NCBI GenBank assembly: GCA_951802425.1
Contig: OX637806.1
Span: 1,302,001 to 1,366,000 of the forward strand
Direction: 5' to 3'
DNA length: 64,000 nt
Source: Clavaria fumosa
Lineage: Eukaryota; Basidiomycota; Agaricomycetes; Agaricales; Clavariaceae
In this document: positions 43,826 through 54,681 of the stretch, in pieces
Numbering within the stretch: the stretch's first letter is position 1
Layout: each line of letters opens with the position of its first letter
Notes under the pieces: model-generated
The model's database searches: none
Told to the model about the DNA's origin: nothing
Seen by the model: only the letters and a program-made list of their open reading frames with translations
Position numbers and translations under genes: made by a program

Positions 43826-46800
43826 ATGAGTCAAGACTTCAGTTTCGCAACAATCAGTGAGTAGCCTACGCGGTCTCGTGCCGCATGGTATTGACTCTTC
43901 TCTCTAGATACATCCAGTGCAACTGGTCGCGGTGGCGATGTCGGTAGTAATAACCGTTACCTCAACATCGTCGATAACAGAACAATCATTCACAGTGAGT
44001 AGGAATGAGATCAAATACATAAGATTGTACCTCATCTGCAATGTAGATCAGGATGCCGCCAATGTGCCCAAACAATTACAGCCAAGGACTCCATACCGCT
44101 TGATGCCTCTGTCCAGTCCTCGATTCACTGGGCGTGAAGGCTATCTAGACAGACTCCGACATCACTTCAGCATGCCATTCGAGTGCCAGAGGCAATTTCT
44201 GCTATATGGAATGGGTGGTGCAGGGAAGACTCAGATTTGTTTGAGATTTGTCGAACAGAACAGGGATTTGTGAGTCTGCTCTGCTCTGCCACTGATTTTG
44301 TCATTCTCACCAGTCCTGCCAGGTTCTGGGAAGTGTTTTGGATTGATGCGACCAATAATGAGACTGCTGAGCAAAGTGTCAAAGACATTGCAGAGATTCC
44401 TGCTGCTCGGCAATCCGGAGTCCAAAGCTCCGTGGAGTCTCTGCTCCTGTGGCTGTCTTACACTGCCAAGGAGAACTGGCTGCTTGTATTTGACAATGCA
44501 AGTGATCCTGACATGCTCTCCAAGTTCACTCCCAGAGGCAGTCATGGAAACTTGTTGATCACAAGCAGAAATCCAGACATGCGCCGCACTGTGCATCCTA
44601 AGGCACGGGAGGAGGTTGAGAAAATGGAGGTGCAGGAAGCAATATCTTTACTGTTGAAGGCTGCATGCCTTGATGAATCTGCTGAATCATTGAGGAGCAC
44701 CTCTCAGTCTGTTGTGGCTGAGTTGTGCTGTTTGCCTTTGGCAGTTGACCAAGCTGGAGCATATATTGCTTCTGGTCTCTGTGGACTTGAGGAATACCTT
44801 GGGAAATATCAGCAACATCATCATGATCTACTAGCACATCCATCATTCAGGGGAGCATCAAATTATGGTCAGGCAGTGTATGGGACATGGGACTTGTCCT
44901 TCCAAGCCATAGCATCAAGAGCTGCAGGACAGGAAAACACCAAGGATGTCCAGGCTGCCAAAAGTGCCATCCTCTTGCTACAAATATTGTCTTCACTTCA
45001 TCATGAAAGTATATCAGAAGAGATATTCCAAAGAGCAGCAGCCAACTTTCCAACTGATAGAAATGCCAAAGAAATCAAGCTGTTCCAAAAGGTGGTCTCC
45101 TCTATATCCAGTGGAAGAAAGCAAAGGAGACAAATATCAGAAGCATTCTCAAAGTTTCATGCTGCATTGCTGCAAATAGACAAGGAAGGCAAATGGGATG
45201 ATGTTTGGTTGAGAGAAGGGATTGCCATCTTGCTTTCATTTTCCCTTATCAAGAGTCTGGAAGACAAGATCTACTCCATACACCCATTGGTGCATGTGTG
45301 GAGCTGGGATAGATTGTCAAGGGTTGATCAGCAGATAAGCTGTCTTATGACAAGGAGAATGCTATGTCATTCAATCACAGAGCCAAGAACTGCTGAAGAC
45401 TATAAATTTTGCAAGTCACTTATTCCACACATTTTTAAAAATGAGGGAAATTGCAGAACTGTGAACATTACCAAACAGATGATTGATGAAGAAAAGGGTA
45501 TTCTGGAAGAAAATAGTTTGGGATTGGTGTACTTGGCAAATAGTTATTATAAGGAAGCAGCAAAGCATTATATGGAAGGAAGGCAAATGTGCGATAGGAT
45601 CCTTGGGGCAAAGCATCCAAGGACACTGAGAATGATCCGGGGACTTGCATTAGCATATGTGAGACTGGGTCATGTCCAGGAGGCAGAAAAACTACAAGTT
45701 CAGGTGAGGAAGGGGATGGAGAAGGCACATGGGCCAGAACACCCAGACACTTTGACAAGTATTGCCAATCTGGCAGCCACATACAGGTATCAGGGGAAGT
45801 TGGATCAAGCAGAGAGTCTAGAAGTGCAAGTGATGGAAATGAGAAAGAGAATACTTGGGCCAGAACACCCAGACACTTTGACAAGTATTGGCAATCTGGC
45901 AGCCACATACAGGAATCAGGGGAAGTGGCATGAAGCAGAGAGTCTAGAAGAGCAAGTGATGGAAATGAGCAAGAGAATACTTGGGCCAGAACACCCAGAC
46001 ACTTTGATAAGTATTGGCAATCTGGCAGCCACATACAGGAATCAGGGGAAGTGGGATGAAGCAGAGAGTCTACTAGTGCAAGTGATGGAAATGAGAAAGA
46101 GAATACTTGGGCCAGAACACCCACACACTTTGACAAGTATTGGCAATCTGGCAGCCACATACAGGAATCAGGGGAAGTGGGATGAAGCAGAGAGTCTAGA
46201 AGTGCAAGTGATGGAAATGAGCAAGAGAATACTTGGGCCAGAACACCCACACACTTTGATAAGTATTGCCAATCTGGCAGCCATATACAGGAATCAGGGG
46301 AAGTGGCATGAAGCAGAGAGTCTAGAAGTGCAAGTGATGGAAATGAGCAAGAGAATACTTGGACCAGAACATCCACACACTTTGTCAAGTATTGCCAATC
46401 TGGCAGCCACATACAGGAATCAGGGGAAGTGGCATGAAGCAGAGAGTCTACAAGTGCAAGTGATGGAAATGAGCAAGAGAATACTTGGGCCAGAACACCC
46501 AGACACTTTGACAAGAATTGGCAGTCTGGCAGCCACAAACAGGAATCAGGGGAAGTTGGATCAAGCAGAGAGTCTACAAGTGCAAATGATGGAAATGAGC
46601 AAGAGAATACTTGGGCCAGAACACCCACACACTTTGACAAGTATTGGCAATCTGGCAGCCACATACAGGAATCAGGGGAAGTGGCATGAAGCAGAGAGTC
46701 TAGAAGTGCAAGTGATGGAAATGAGCAAGAGAATACTTGGGCCAGAACACCCAGACACTTTGATAAGTATTGGCAATCTGGCAGCCACATACAGGAATCA

Positions 46801-47569
46801 GGGGAAGTTGGATCAAGCAGAGAGCCTACAAGTGCAAGTGATGGAAATGAGCAAGAGAATACTTGGGCCAGAACACCCACACACTTTGTCAAGTATTGCC
46901 AATCTGGCAGCCACATACAGGAATCAGGGGAAGTTGGATCAAGCAGAGAGCCTACAAGTGCAAGTGATGGAAATGAGCAAGAGAATACTTGGGCCAGAAC
47001 ACCCAGACACTTTGATAAGTATTGGCAATCTGGCAGCCACATACAGGAAGCAGGGGAAGTTGGATCAAGCAGAGAGTCTACAAGTGCAAGTGATGGAAAT
47101 GAGAAAGAGAATACTTGGGCCAGAACACCCAGACACTTTGATAAGTATTGGCAATCTGGCAGCCACATACAGGAAGCAGGGGAAGTTGGATCAAGCAGAG
47201 AGCCTACAAGTGCAAGTGATGGAAATGAGCAAGGGAATACTTGGGCCAGAACACCCAGACACTTTGATAAGTATTGGCAATCTGGCAGCCACATACAGGA
47301 AGCAGGGGAAGTTGGATCAAGCAGAGAGCCTACAAGTGCAAGTGATGGAAATGAGCAAGAGAATTCTTGGGCCAGAACACCCAGACACTTTGATAAGTAT
47401 TGGCAATCTGGCAGCCACATACTGGTATCAGGCAAAGTGGGATGAAGCAGAGAGTCTACAAGTGCAAGTGATGGAAATGAGCAAGAGAATACTTGGGCCA
47501 GAACATCCAGCCACTTTGACAAGTATTGGCAATCTGGCAGCCATATACAAGAATCAGGGGAAGCAGTGA
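43826..47569 (+). CDS. NOD-like receptor, NB-ARC plus hypervariable TPR array (join 43826..43856, 43908..43994, 44047..44269, 44320..47569)
   Basis: This is a predicted STAND-class intracellular receptor of 1,196 residues; such fungal proteins are thought to mediate self/non-self recognition or defence. Three introns of 50-52 bp (all GTGAGT..AG) restore one frame from ATG 43826. Residues 1-60 are Asn/Gly/Ser/Thr-rich (INTSSATGRGGDVGSNNRYL), with no enzyme domain. The NB-ARC part has PRFTGREGYLDRL, Walker A GMGGAGKT (94-101), Walker B LLVFDNA (D near 172), LLITSRN, and the CCLPLAVDQAGAYI motif of the GLPL box. A helical winged-helix-like region follows to about 550. Residues 593-1180 are 14 near-identical 42-residue TPRs (kinesin light chain type), with a partial 15th and the stop. 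Downstream, further broken units continue to 47831. No other gene in the operonic sense is linked to it. Confidence 0.85.
45755..47566 (+). repeat. Tandem TPR-coding repeat, 126-bp period, 14 full units
   Basis: Each unit reads xSIxNLAATYRxQGKxxxAESL, then xVQVMEMxKRILGPEHPxTL. Variation is confined to a few places: position 1 (T/I/S), 4 (A/G), 12 (N/Y/K), 16-18 (WHE, WDE or LDQ), 23 (E/Q/L), 30 (S/R) and 40 (D/H/A). The combinations are shuffled between units. There is no insertion or deletion among the 14 units. Confidence 0.95.
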
Positions 47570-47831
47570 GAAAGAGAATACTTGGGCCAGAACACCCAGA
47601 CACTTTGTCAAGTATTGCCAATCTGGCAGCCACATACAAGTATCAGGGGAAGCAGAGAGTCTAGAAGTGCAAGTGATGGAAATGAGCAAGAGCATACTTG
47701 GGCCAGAACACCCACACTTTGAGATATATTGCTGGTCTTGCAAGCATATACAGGAATCAGGGGAAGTTAGATGAAGCAGGAAGTCTATTAGTGCAAGTGA
47801 TGGAAATGAGCACAAAGATATTTGAGTGAGA
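47570..47831 (+). pseudogene. Decayed TPR units beyond the NLR stop
   Basis: Two to three more units are recognisable (CTTGGGCCAGAACACCCAGAC, AGTGATGGAAATGAGCA) but have internal deletions of about 40-60 bp that break the frame. The stop at 47567 itself is made by such a deletion joining GGGGAAGCAG to TGAGAAAGAG. They end with ATATTTGAGTGA, possibly the original C-terminus. Confidence 0.8.
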
Positions 47832-48641
47832 ACTTTATCACATGACTTACCCTTCACCCTCTCCCCCATCACACAATTGTACATTTCCCTGTATCACCAT
47901 CCCTTGTGCCTCACCATGCATACTCCTCATGGTTGGTATCCTGCCATGCTTTTCCCACCCCTATGCCTCACACTTGCTCCAGCCTCATGTATGACTCATT
48001 CCTAGTTTATGTACATGACTCACCATGACTCATTGGTCGACTATATATATTTCAGTAGCTAGTTTGTGTATCCTCACATCACTATTAAATTTCCTTTCTT
48101 CATCTGCTCTCATCACCTTGACCTTTCCCTTTGTGACCTTTGTATTTACCTCATGACCTTATCTCTCTTAGTTTCCTTGTATTCTTGTAACCATGGACAC
48201 TCAGAAGTAGTAGAAAATAGGCACAGTGTACTAGACATTGCTTCACCTTGAAATTCTAGTTGATTCCACCCTCTCCTTGGTCTCACCTGAGCAGCCATGC
48301 CTGCCTGAGACATGTCCAAAGGTAAAGACAGCCTAGCATGCCTTTACAGTACATAATTTCAAGGTCCTCCAACCCTACCTCACACCCACATGACTTAGGG
48401 TTTACCCTCCCCTCTCTCCAGCTTGGAAGCCATGTTGGCCTTCAAGCTCCACTCTTACCCTTGCCCAGTTCTAGGAAGGAACTGAAGATCCATATTGGAT
48501 AGTCCATACAGGACAAGAAGAGAAGCTCCACCAAAATGCTTACCAGCAAACTGGACAGTCCAGACTGTTGGGGATTCAGAGACATCCCACCTGACAGCAA
48601 TAACAAATTGAGCCAAGAAGAGGCATGATCAGTACTTTCTA
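47832..48641. other. Intergenic region between NLR and hAT relic
   Basis: AT-balanced DNA rich in CTC/CAC words, with a TATATATA stretch at 48041. No coding similarity was recognised. The last part probably includes the left end of the hAT element, but no terminal inverted repeat could be fixed. Confidence 0.45.
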
Positions 48642-48910
48642 GTGTGTAAAAGTCCAGTCCATGAACCTGAAAAAGACCGAAACTGGACTGGACTGAACCA
48701 CAAAAAAACTGGATCCCCAAAGCTTAAACCTGGTAAAAGCGGTCCAACAAAAAGGGCCATACAACAACCTGAAAATTCTGATGACTTGGATGGGGCAGCA
48801 AAGGTCACAAATCCAAAGAAGCAGTCCAAAGTTGCAATATCTGATGAAGATTTCCTCAAATTTCCGGAATCTGATGAGCCTGAGGTGATTTCAGATGCTG
48901 GTGGGACAAC

Positions 48911-49201
48911 TATCAGACTGGGTCTCACACAACTTAAGCATAAGGTCATGACAACAATACTAAGATAAGGGGAAAAGAGTACAAAAAAGGAAAAGTGAAA
49001 GTACTTATAGCAAATGCTTCGGCACTTGCCGGCATTCCCATGCTTGGACCCTCGGATCATGTGATGTGCCCAGGCCCCAGGTCATGTGATCTTACATGAT
49101 TACATAATCTGACCCAGCCACAGGTCATGTGACCTTCCAACAACCCTCCCCAGTTTCTCCATAACTCCTCTTTGGGATGGCTTATGTAAGTGATCTTAAC
49201 A
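48911..49201 (-). repeat. Non-autonomous element 3' LTR
   Basis: It is 291 bp and close to the partner at 50473, with scattered C/T and G/A differences (for example GCTTCGGCAC against GCTTTGGCAC). Confidence 0.88.
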
Positions 49202-49384
49202 TCACCCCCCTCTTAAGGCTGGGCGTCCCGCAGGGGCCCATCTTCAGCCCATGGCCACATCCAGAGGGCACAAGAGAGTCGCAGCAGGTCACACAAAAGT
49301 CGCAGCAGGTCGTGCAGAGGTTGTGAAAGGTCGTGCAGGGGTCACAATGGGTTGTGGTGTCCGTTCCATGAGTATCCCATCCAG

Positions 49385-49909
49385 TCACCTTTGCTGGGCA
49401 TCAAGTCTTTCCGCCAGCACTTTCCATCCTCCATAAGTCTCTGGCATTGGGGAGACACCATAGATTCTCTCCACCAACCTCCTACTCAGGTTCAACTCCA
49501 GCCAATGGACTAGGATTCCTGAGTCCTTCTCTACACTCATCTCTGCTCGACAGACCAGTGTCTCGAACCTCACAAAGAACTCTGGTGCTGTCATGGCACC
49601 CTGTTTCAACCCAGCAATATCTGCAAGGGCAGTTGCATGGTCGTTCAGGTCATCAAACACTCGCTTCATTTCCTCCACAAACTCTGCCCAGGTTCCAGCC
49701 TTGCCACTACCCAGGATCTCTTCCGCCTTCAGATTCACCCATTCTGCAGCGAATCCATCTCCAACAATTTTGCTCAGAGCAAAGAGGACCTTCACCAGGT
49801 CCACAGCATAGGTAGTTGGGTTTGCCATAAACAGGAGGTGAAGGGATTGGAGGAACATATGGAAGTTCCTTTTCTGCCCATCAAAGGGGGCAACAGCTAG
49901 GTCCAGCAT
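49385..49909 (-). pseudogene. Partial gag of the non-autonomous element
   Basis: 174 codons align with Gypsy-A Gag residues 15-190 (PFDGQKRNFHMFLQSLHLLF, TWAEFVEEMKRVFDD, LNLSRRLVERIYGV). The beginning is lost next to the leader, and the zinc knuckle and everything beyond are replaced by 180 bp of unrelated sequence up to the polypurine tract. The domain itself is free of stops. Confidence 0.85.
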
Positions 49910-50460
49910 TCTATAGCACTGTAAAAATAAAGTTCCAGGCCTTGGGCACTCAGGATTTCTTCAATCTCTTAGCAGTCCTGTCCTCTCAGGCTGCTCTTCT
50001 TATAGAACTCTTATTCTATGAAACTATTGGTAGTGTGGGGTCCAAATGGTGTCCCAGGTGGTCACTCCACAACTCCTAATGAGTTGCCCATGTGCCCTTC
50101 TGACAATGGTCACAGAGCAAGGGCCCTGTCCACTGGACCAGGAAACTACAGAAAGACTATGTAGAGGGCCTTTCCTTGCCCTGTACACTACACAATTCAC
50201 TGGGAGGGGTATGGTGGCTGTAAAATAAGGTTCTGGGCCTTGGGCACTCAGTATCACTTGGGGAGGGTCACAGTAGGCTTCCTCCAGGTCTGGTCATGTG
50301 TATCTACACACAGTAAAAATTTCGCATGGTTCTGTTACCCACCGCAGGCAGGGTAAAGAAGAAGAGGATGATAGGGGCTGAGCTGTGACAACATGTCACA
50401 GATTGAGATTAAGGGTCCAGGCTAGCCAGGTCAGGACATGGGGCTAGGGCAGATGGGCAG

Positions 50461-50528
50461 ATCTTAGTATTATATCAGACTGGGTCTCACACAACTTAAG
50501 CATAAGGTCATGATGACAATACTAAGAT
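50461..50528 (-). promoter_or_regulatory. Self-priming pair of the non-autonomous element
   Basis: On the minus strand ATCTTAGTATT (50528-50518) in the LTR is exactly complementary to AATACTAAGAT (50471-50461) just inside it. Compared with Gypsy-A both partners changed at the matching position (G to C and C to G). Confidence 0.7.
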
Positions 50529-50762
50529 AAGGGGAAAAGAGTACAAAAAAGGAAAAGCAAAAGTACTTATAGTGAATGCTTTGGCACTTGCTGGCATTCC
50601 CACGCTTGGACCCTCAGATCACGTGATGTGCCCAGGCCCCAGGTCATGTGATCTTACATGATTACATAATCCGACCCAGCCCTGGTCATGTGACCTTCCA
50701 ACAACCCTCCCCAGTTTCTCCATAACTCCTCTTTGGGATGGCTTATGTAAGTGATCTTAACA
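50473..50762 (-). repeat. Non-autonomous element 5' LTR
   Basis: It is 290 bp, same limits as the partner, followed on the plus strand by TSD ACAAC and the resumed hAT frame. Confidence 0.88.
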
Positions 50763-50916
50763 ACAACAGATGATGTGAGGATTATTAAAATATTCTTCGG
50801 AAGCTCAACTTGTCATTCACTTCAGGATGGTCAAATTGATATTGTGGAGCAGAGCACTTTCAAGGCAGATTCTTCTTGTGATTTGCTTACAATTTTTTCA
50901 GACAGGGTTACCATTA

Positions 50917-51539
50917 CAGTCATCTATCACTACTTGAGACAACCAAATAAGTCTGGCCTCAGGGTAGAGTTTGGGGGCCTTCTGGACAAATTATGAATTG
51001 GGCAATCAATTATCTCATATGTAGTCTAGGATTCTATCAAAAATTTACACTTATCGGGGCAAAGGTGAGCTGTAACAAGCAGGATCAGTGTAAAAAGTTC
51101 TTATCATCATAAGTATCACCACATGAGACGTGACACAATCACACTGCTGGCCATTGCCACTCTGTTAGTCTAATTGTAGTCAATCACATCTCCCTTGCTG
51201 TTGTCTGTCTCTTCCTCATCATTGTCATCTTCCTCCTCCTCAATGGTGCATTTGGGTCAAGAAATGTGCACCAGAAAATTGATGCATGAGATATGAGTCA
51301 GCCCAAATAGGAAAGTTGTGATGTGACATCACATAAATATTCCATCCAGCAAGCCCTCTGAGCTGATTGATGTCTCAATGCTCATTTGCAGCATGAAACA
51401 ACCCAACACAAACACAAGTTATAGGTAGCACATTCCCAATGACTCTGAGAGAAAGTCTGAAGTGAACCAATTCTCAGGTGTTACAAAAATTCAATTTGTC
51501 TCATGTGGTGTTACTGTCTCAAGTGGTGATAGATGACTG
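50917..51539. mobile_element. 623-bp MITE with 25-bp terminal inverted repeats and TA target sites
   Basis: CAGTCATCTATCAC starts the left repeat (50917-50941), and its complement ends the right one (51515-51539), 24 of 25 matching. TA flanks both ends, as for Tc1/mariner elements. Without it the hAT frame joins as VTI-KFLQKGG. The interior has no long frame. Confidence 0.82.
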
Positions 51540-54208
51540 TAAGTTCTTGCAGAAGGGAGGTGTAACAAAGACCTTGAAGGGATGATGGTGTATTCCATGC
51601 AAGTAGGTGCTACCCACAATTTATGGGAAGGAGCACAAATACTCACATGTGTTCTTGAGGGATGACAAAGTGCTCGTTTCCAACATTGGTTTGCGGAAAT
51701 GCTTCCATATTGGTGGAAACTCCTCCATTCGCCAGCACATTCGCCAGCATTACAAGCTTTACAAAAAATGTTGCAAAGAGAGGGAAATCAAATTGCACCA
51801 CTGGGTGATGCCCAGACAAATGTGGAATGACATGCAAACTGGAAAGAAGCTGCTTCAAGAGGGGAATCTCATGCAGGGGAACTTGAACACATTCATGAAG
51901 GTCAGGCTATCCATGGAATTTTCTCACCCTGATGTTTCAGATGCAGTTTGTCATGTGTGATGACCAGGTACTTAATATGTCTAGTGTTTGAGATGTGCTG
52001 GTACTTACAGACTGCTAGTCTCTGGCTGTTGCAAACAATCTGGCCTTTCGGGATTGCCTAGTCACCATGAGGCCCCAGTCTATGACAGCTGACCTTCCCT
52101 CTACCCATGATGTGACCACCCACATCCACAACGCTTTTGTCAAGCTTCTTGAGGATTTCAACAAGCAGATCTCAGTATGTCATCAACCCTTTCCAATGTG
52201 TCTATATCTCAGTTCGTAGACTGCACCCGGTCGGGTGTCAACCACAATCGATGCCTGGTCAGCAGATACTACGAAGGCCTCGTTTTTAGGTGTTACTGGC
52301 CATTGGATTGATGTCCAGGACTCCAAATGGACACTCCGATCTCAAGTTCTTGCGTTTTGAGGCATTTCGGGTGAACACAGTGGGGAAAATCTCGGAAAGT
52401 ACTTGGTTGGGATTTGTGAGCGAGTGGGGATGGTGTCTGCAAAGTGTTTGAAAGCATGTAATATTTATTTCTTCGTTGATGGTTGATAACATTCATCTCC
52501 AGCTTTATTGTTTGACTGCCAACAATGCATCAAATAATGACACTACTTGTAGCACAATTGAAGCTATTCACGCATGGTGGAAGCTTGACTTATGGCCTGC
52601 AGACCAAAACCGACTCCTGTAACCACCCTCTCTGCATCCAGTTATTCCCACTCATCACTGGAGTTTTTAGATGCCTTGCCCACATAGTGAATCTGGGAAT
52701 CATGGCTTTTATGTCACACATTACCAAAATCGCTGTGTCCAAAAGCGCAATCGCAATATGGGAGTATGACCCATCTCTACTAGACAACTGTGTCCTTGGC
52801 AGTTCACTAGATATCATATCTGCCATTCGGACCCTTGCAATTAAGGCATGCCAGCCCTCTCGACCTTTCTAGTTGTTTATCTCTTACACCAATTTTAGAT
52901 CCAGTCCTCAGGTCAGCACATTGAGTGTTTCAAGAGGTTGCAAAAGGAGTGCGGCATCGAGATCCCACTCAAAATCCTGCTACATGGAAATACTCGATGG
53001 GGGCACAGCATATAGTATGCTCGATCGGGCTCACCATTTGTGGCAGGTAGGTTTCTCAGTTATCTGTTGTGCACATTCACTGAGAGTCTATCAGGCCATC
53101 AAATGTTTTATCACATCAGCTGATGATCTCTATGGACCGATCACAATCTTTTGCAAGGAAGGCAAAGTCACCAAGCACATCCCTTGGTCAGTGTTCCAAT
53201 TCAGGGATGGAGATTGGGCATGAGTGATTGATGTCAAGGCGATTGTTGCAGTACATTTCTCCTGTTCTTCAGTATCTCATATTAACTGCATGACAGTCAA
53301 CTATACAGGATGCCAACGAAATTCAACAGTGCTTCTCGGGGGAACAAAGGCCAACACTGTGGCGTGCTATTCCCGCTGTCGAGCACTTGATGACTGCATG
53401 GGAGTCCAAGCGCGATGACCTAAAGTATGAACTCTACAAGGATGCACTGCAGGATGGAATTGATAAGATTGGGAAATACTACAACCACTTCAATGGGAAG
53501 CCCGCATATAATCTAGCATTGGGTTTGTCCCTTTCTGTGGATGATTCAGAAATGCTCATGCAATTACAGTACTGCATCCCTATTACAAGCTCGACTACAT
53601 CAAGCTTGCCTGGGGTGGACCCGAAGAGCAAAAGGCTGAAATTGCTGCAGGCAATGTGAACGCAAAAAATTGGCATGCAGAGGCCGAACCTATAGTTGAG
53701 GAAGCGGTATGTTACACATCCATGCCTTTCACCGAGCCATGCCTTATGCTCATGCAGATGAGCACATATCATGCCCTAAATCTGCACTCTCTTGATACCC
53801 CAGCTCCAACTCCAACACAATCAACAGACCAATATTGTGGAGTGGTGGGGGGTATGTTGTTGATTTATATATTGATCACCTAAATTGCTAATGAACTCAC
53901 AAGAATCATATGAAGACCTATCCCACCCTCGCAAGAATTGCACTCGGCATTCTCCCAGTCCAAGCCTCGTCTGTTCCCTGTGAACGCCTATTCTTGGAGG
54001 GCAAGCAAACTGCCACTGATCGCCAGTCTCACCTAGGTGCAAATCGATTTGAGGAGCTTCAGATGCTTAAACATGACTGGAAGCGGTCGCTCTCAGACCT
54101 CGCAGCATGGTAGAAGAGGTTCTCTTGGAGGAGTTTATTGAGATACTTGATGCCGAAAAAGCGGATGCGGAGTGGAATGCGGCTGAAGACAAGATTGAAG
54201 ATGCATAA

Positions 54209-54309
54209 ATTTAGCGCTGATAGTCAGTAGAATGAGTGCAGAAGAAATGCGATGAGCTGACTTGACAAGATCAGTGTGAACCTTGGCTCGGGGCTTTGTG
54301 CAATGCAAT
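54209..54309. other. End of hAT relic
   Basis: A short non-coding stretch in which the hAT right terminus probably lies; it was not resolved. Confidence 0.35.
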
Positions 54310-54560
54310 AATCTCAAAATGCAACGCTGCGTCTTTGCAATGGCTACCTCCCACCTCCACCCTTTCGCACCACTAGGCACTGTCTCCCTCTTATGGAACG
54401 CCTTCTTCGCCCGCCTTCTCCTCAGCAACATGTTTTCCCCTTAAATGATCATTAGCACCGTGCTTATATCAGGTGGAGCAGTATTAATTGCTGTCTTTGG
54501 CATCGTACCCAAACCTACCTGTTCGCTTGAAGACTTAGCTCACCACCAAACCACAACTGA
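54310..54560 (+). pseudogene. Fragment of a NIPA-like magnesium transporter gene (DUF803)
   Basis: The plus strand reads PLGTVSLLWNAFFARLLLSN, a stop in CCTTAA at 54439, then ISTVLISGGAVLIAVFGIVP and KPTCSLEDL. Fungal NIPA/DUF803 proteins have PLGTV..WNA.FA and a late membrane segment ending FG.VPEPTHSLEDL, so about 70 residues from the last two transmembrane helices are visible. No upstream exons were found between here and the hAT relic, and the 3' end stops near the repeat module at 54682. It is a broken host gene. The assignment rests on these motifs only. Confidence 0.5.
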
Positions 54561-54681
54561 CAACTCACGGATTCTATCATACTCAGTCCAACATCATCCA
54601 CTGGCAGATGGCGTATGTCTCGGTTGTGGGGATGAGAAGATTTTTCGGATTTGAGTTTGGGAATGGTTGGATGAGGAACAA

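Larger units (their letters stand above)
48911..50762 (-). mobile_element. Non-autonomous LTR retrotransposon related to Gypsy-A, inserted in the hAT relic
   Basis: LTRs are at 48911-49201 (291 bp, 3' LTR) and 50473-50762 (290 bp, 5' LTR) on the minus strand. The TSD ACAAC is at 48906-48910 and 50763-50767. The interior holds a leader, a partial gag and a polypurine tract (AAGAGGGGGGTGA) but no pol. LTR ends read TGTTAAGATCACTTACATAAG, against TGTCAGGATCGCTTACATAAG in Gypsy-A. It presumably relied on Gypsy-A-type enzymes. Confidence 0.9.
48642..54208 (+). pseudogene. hAT-family transposase relic with two insertions
   Basis: Pieces of one transposase run through 48642-48910, 50768-50916 and 51542-54208. 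The first carries a Lys/Asp-rich N-terminus (VAISDEDFLKFPESDEPEV). After removal of the insertions GGTTDDVRIIKIFF and VTIKFLQKGGVTKTLKG read on. Then come a BED-like finger (WCIPC .. SIRQHIRQHY, 51590-51760), MRPQSMTADLPSTHDVTTHI (52070), NNASNNDTTCSTIEAI (52520), CLAHIVNLGIMAF (52675), HGNTRWGTAYSMLDRAHH (52980), and the C-terminal dimerisation region (VPCERLFLEGKQTATDRQSHL, near 53970). The final frame ends at 54206. Several stops and frame changes rule out function. hAT enzymes move DNA by cut and paste. Confidence 0.8.

Noticed and set aside
44183..44270. Upstream start of the long NLR frame at 44183
   Set aside because: It reads through the P-loop exon in the wrong frame and the 50-bp intron; the spliced model restores GMGGAGKT and a normal NB-ARC start.
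45755..47566. Regular repeats considered as a CRISPR-like array
   Set aside because: The units are contiguous, coding, 126 bp long and without unique spacers; the setting is eukaryotic.
45468..47639. 723-codon open frame on the minus strand over the TPR array
   Set aside because: Antisense shadow: the 126-bp period is a multiple of three, so any stop-free frame stays open. The protein is only a repeat without a known domain.
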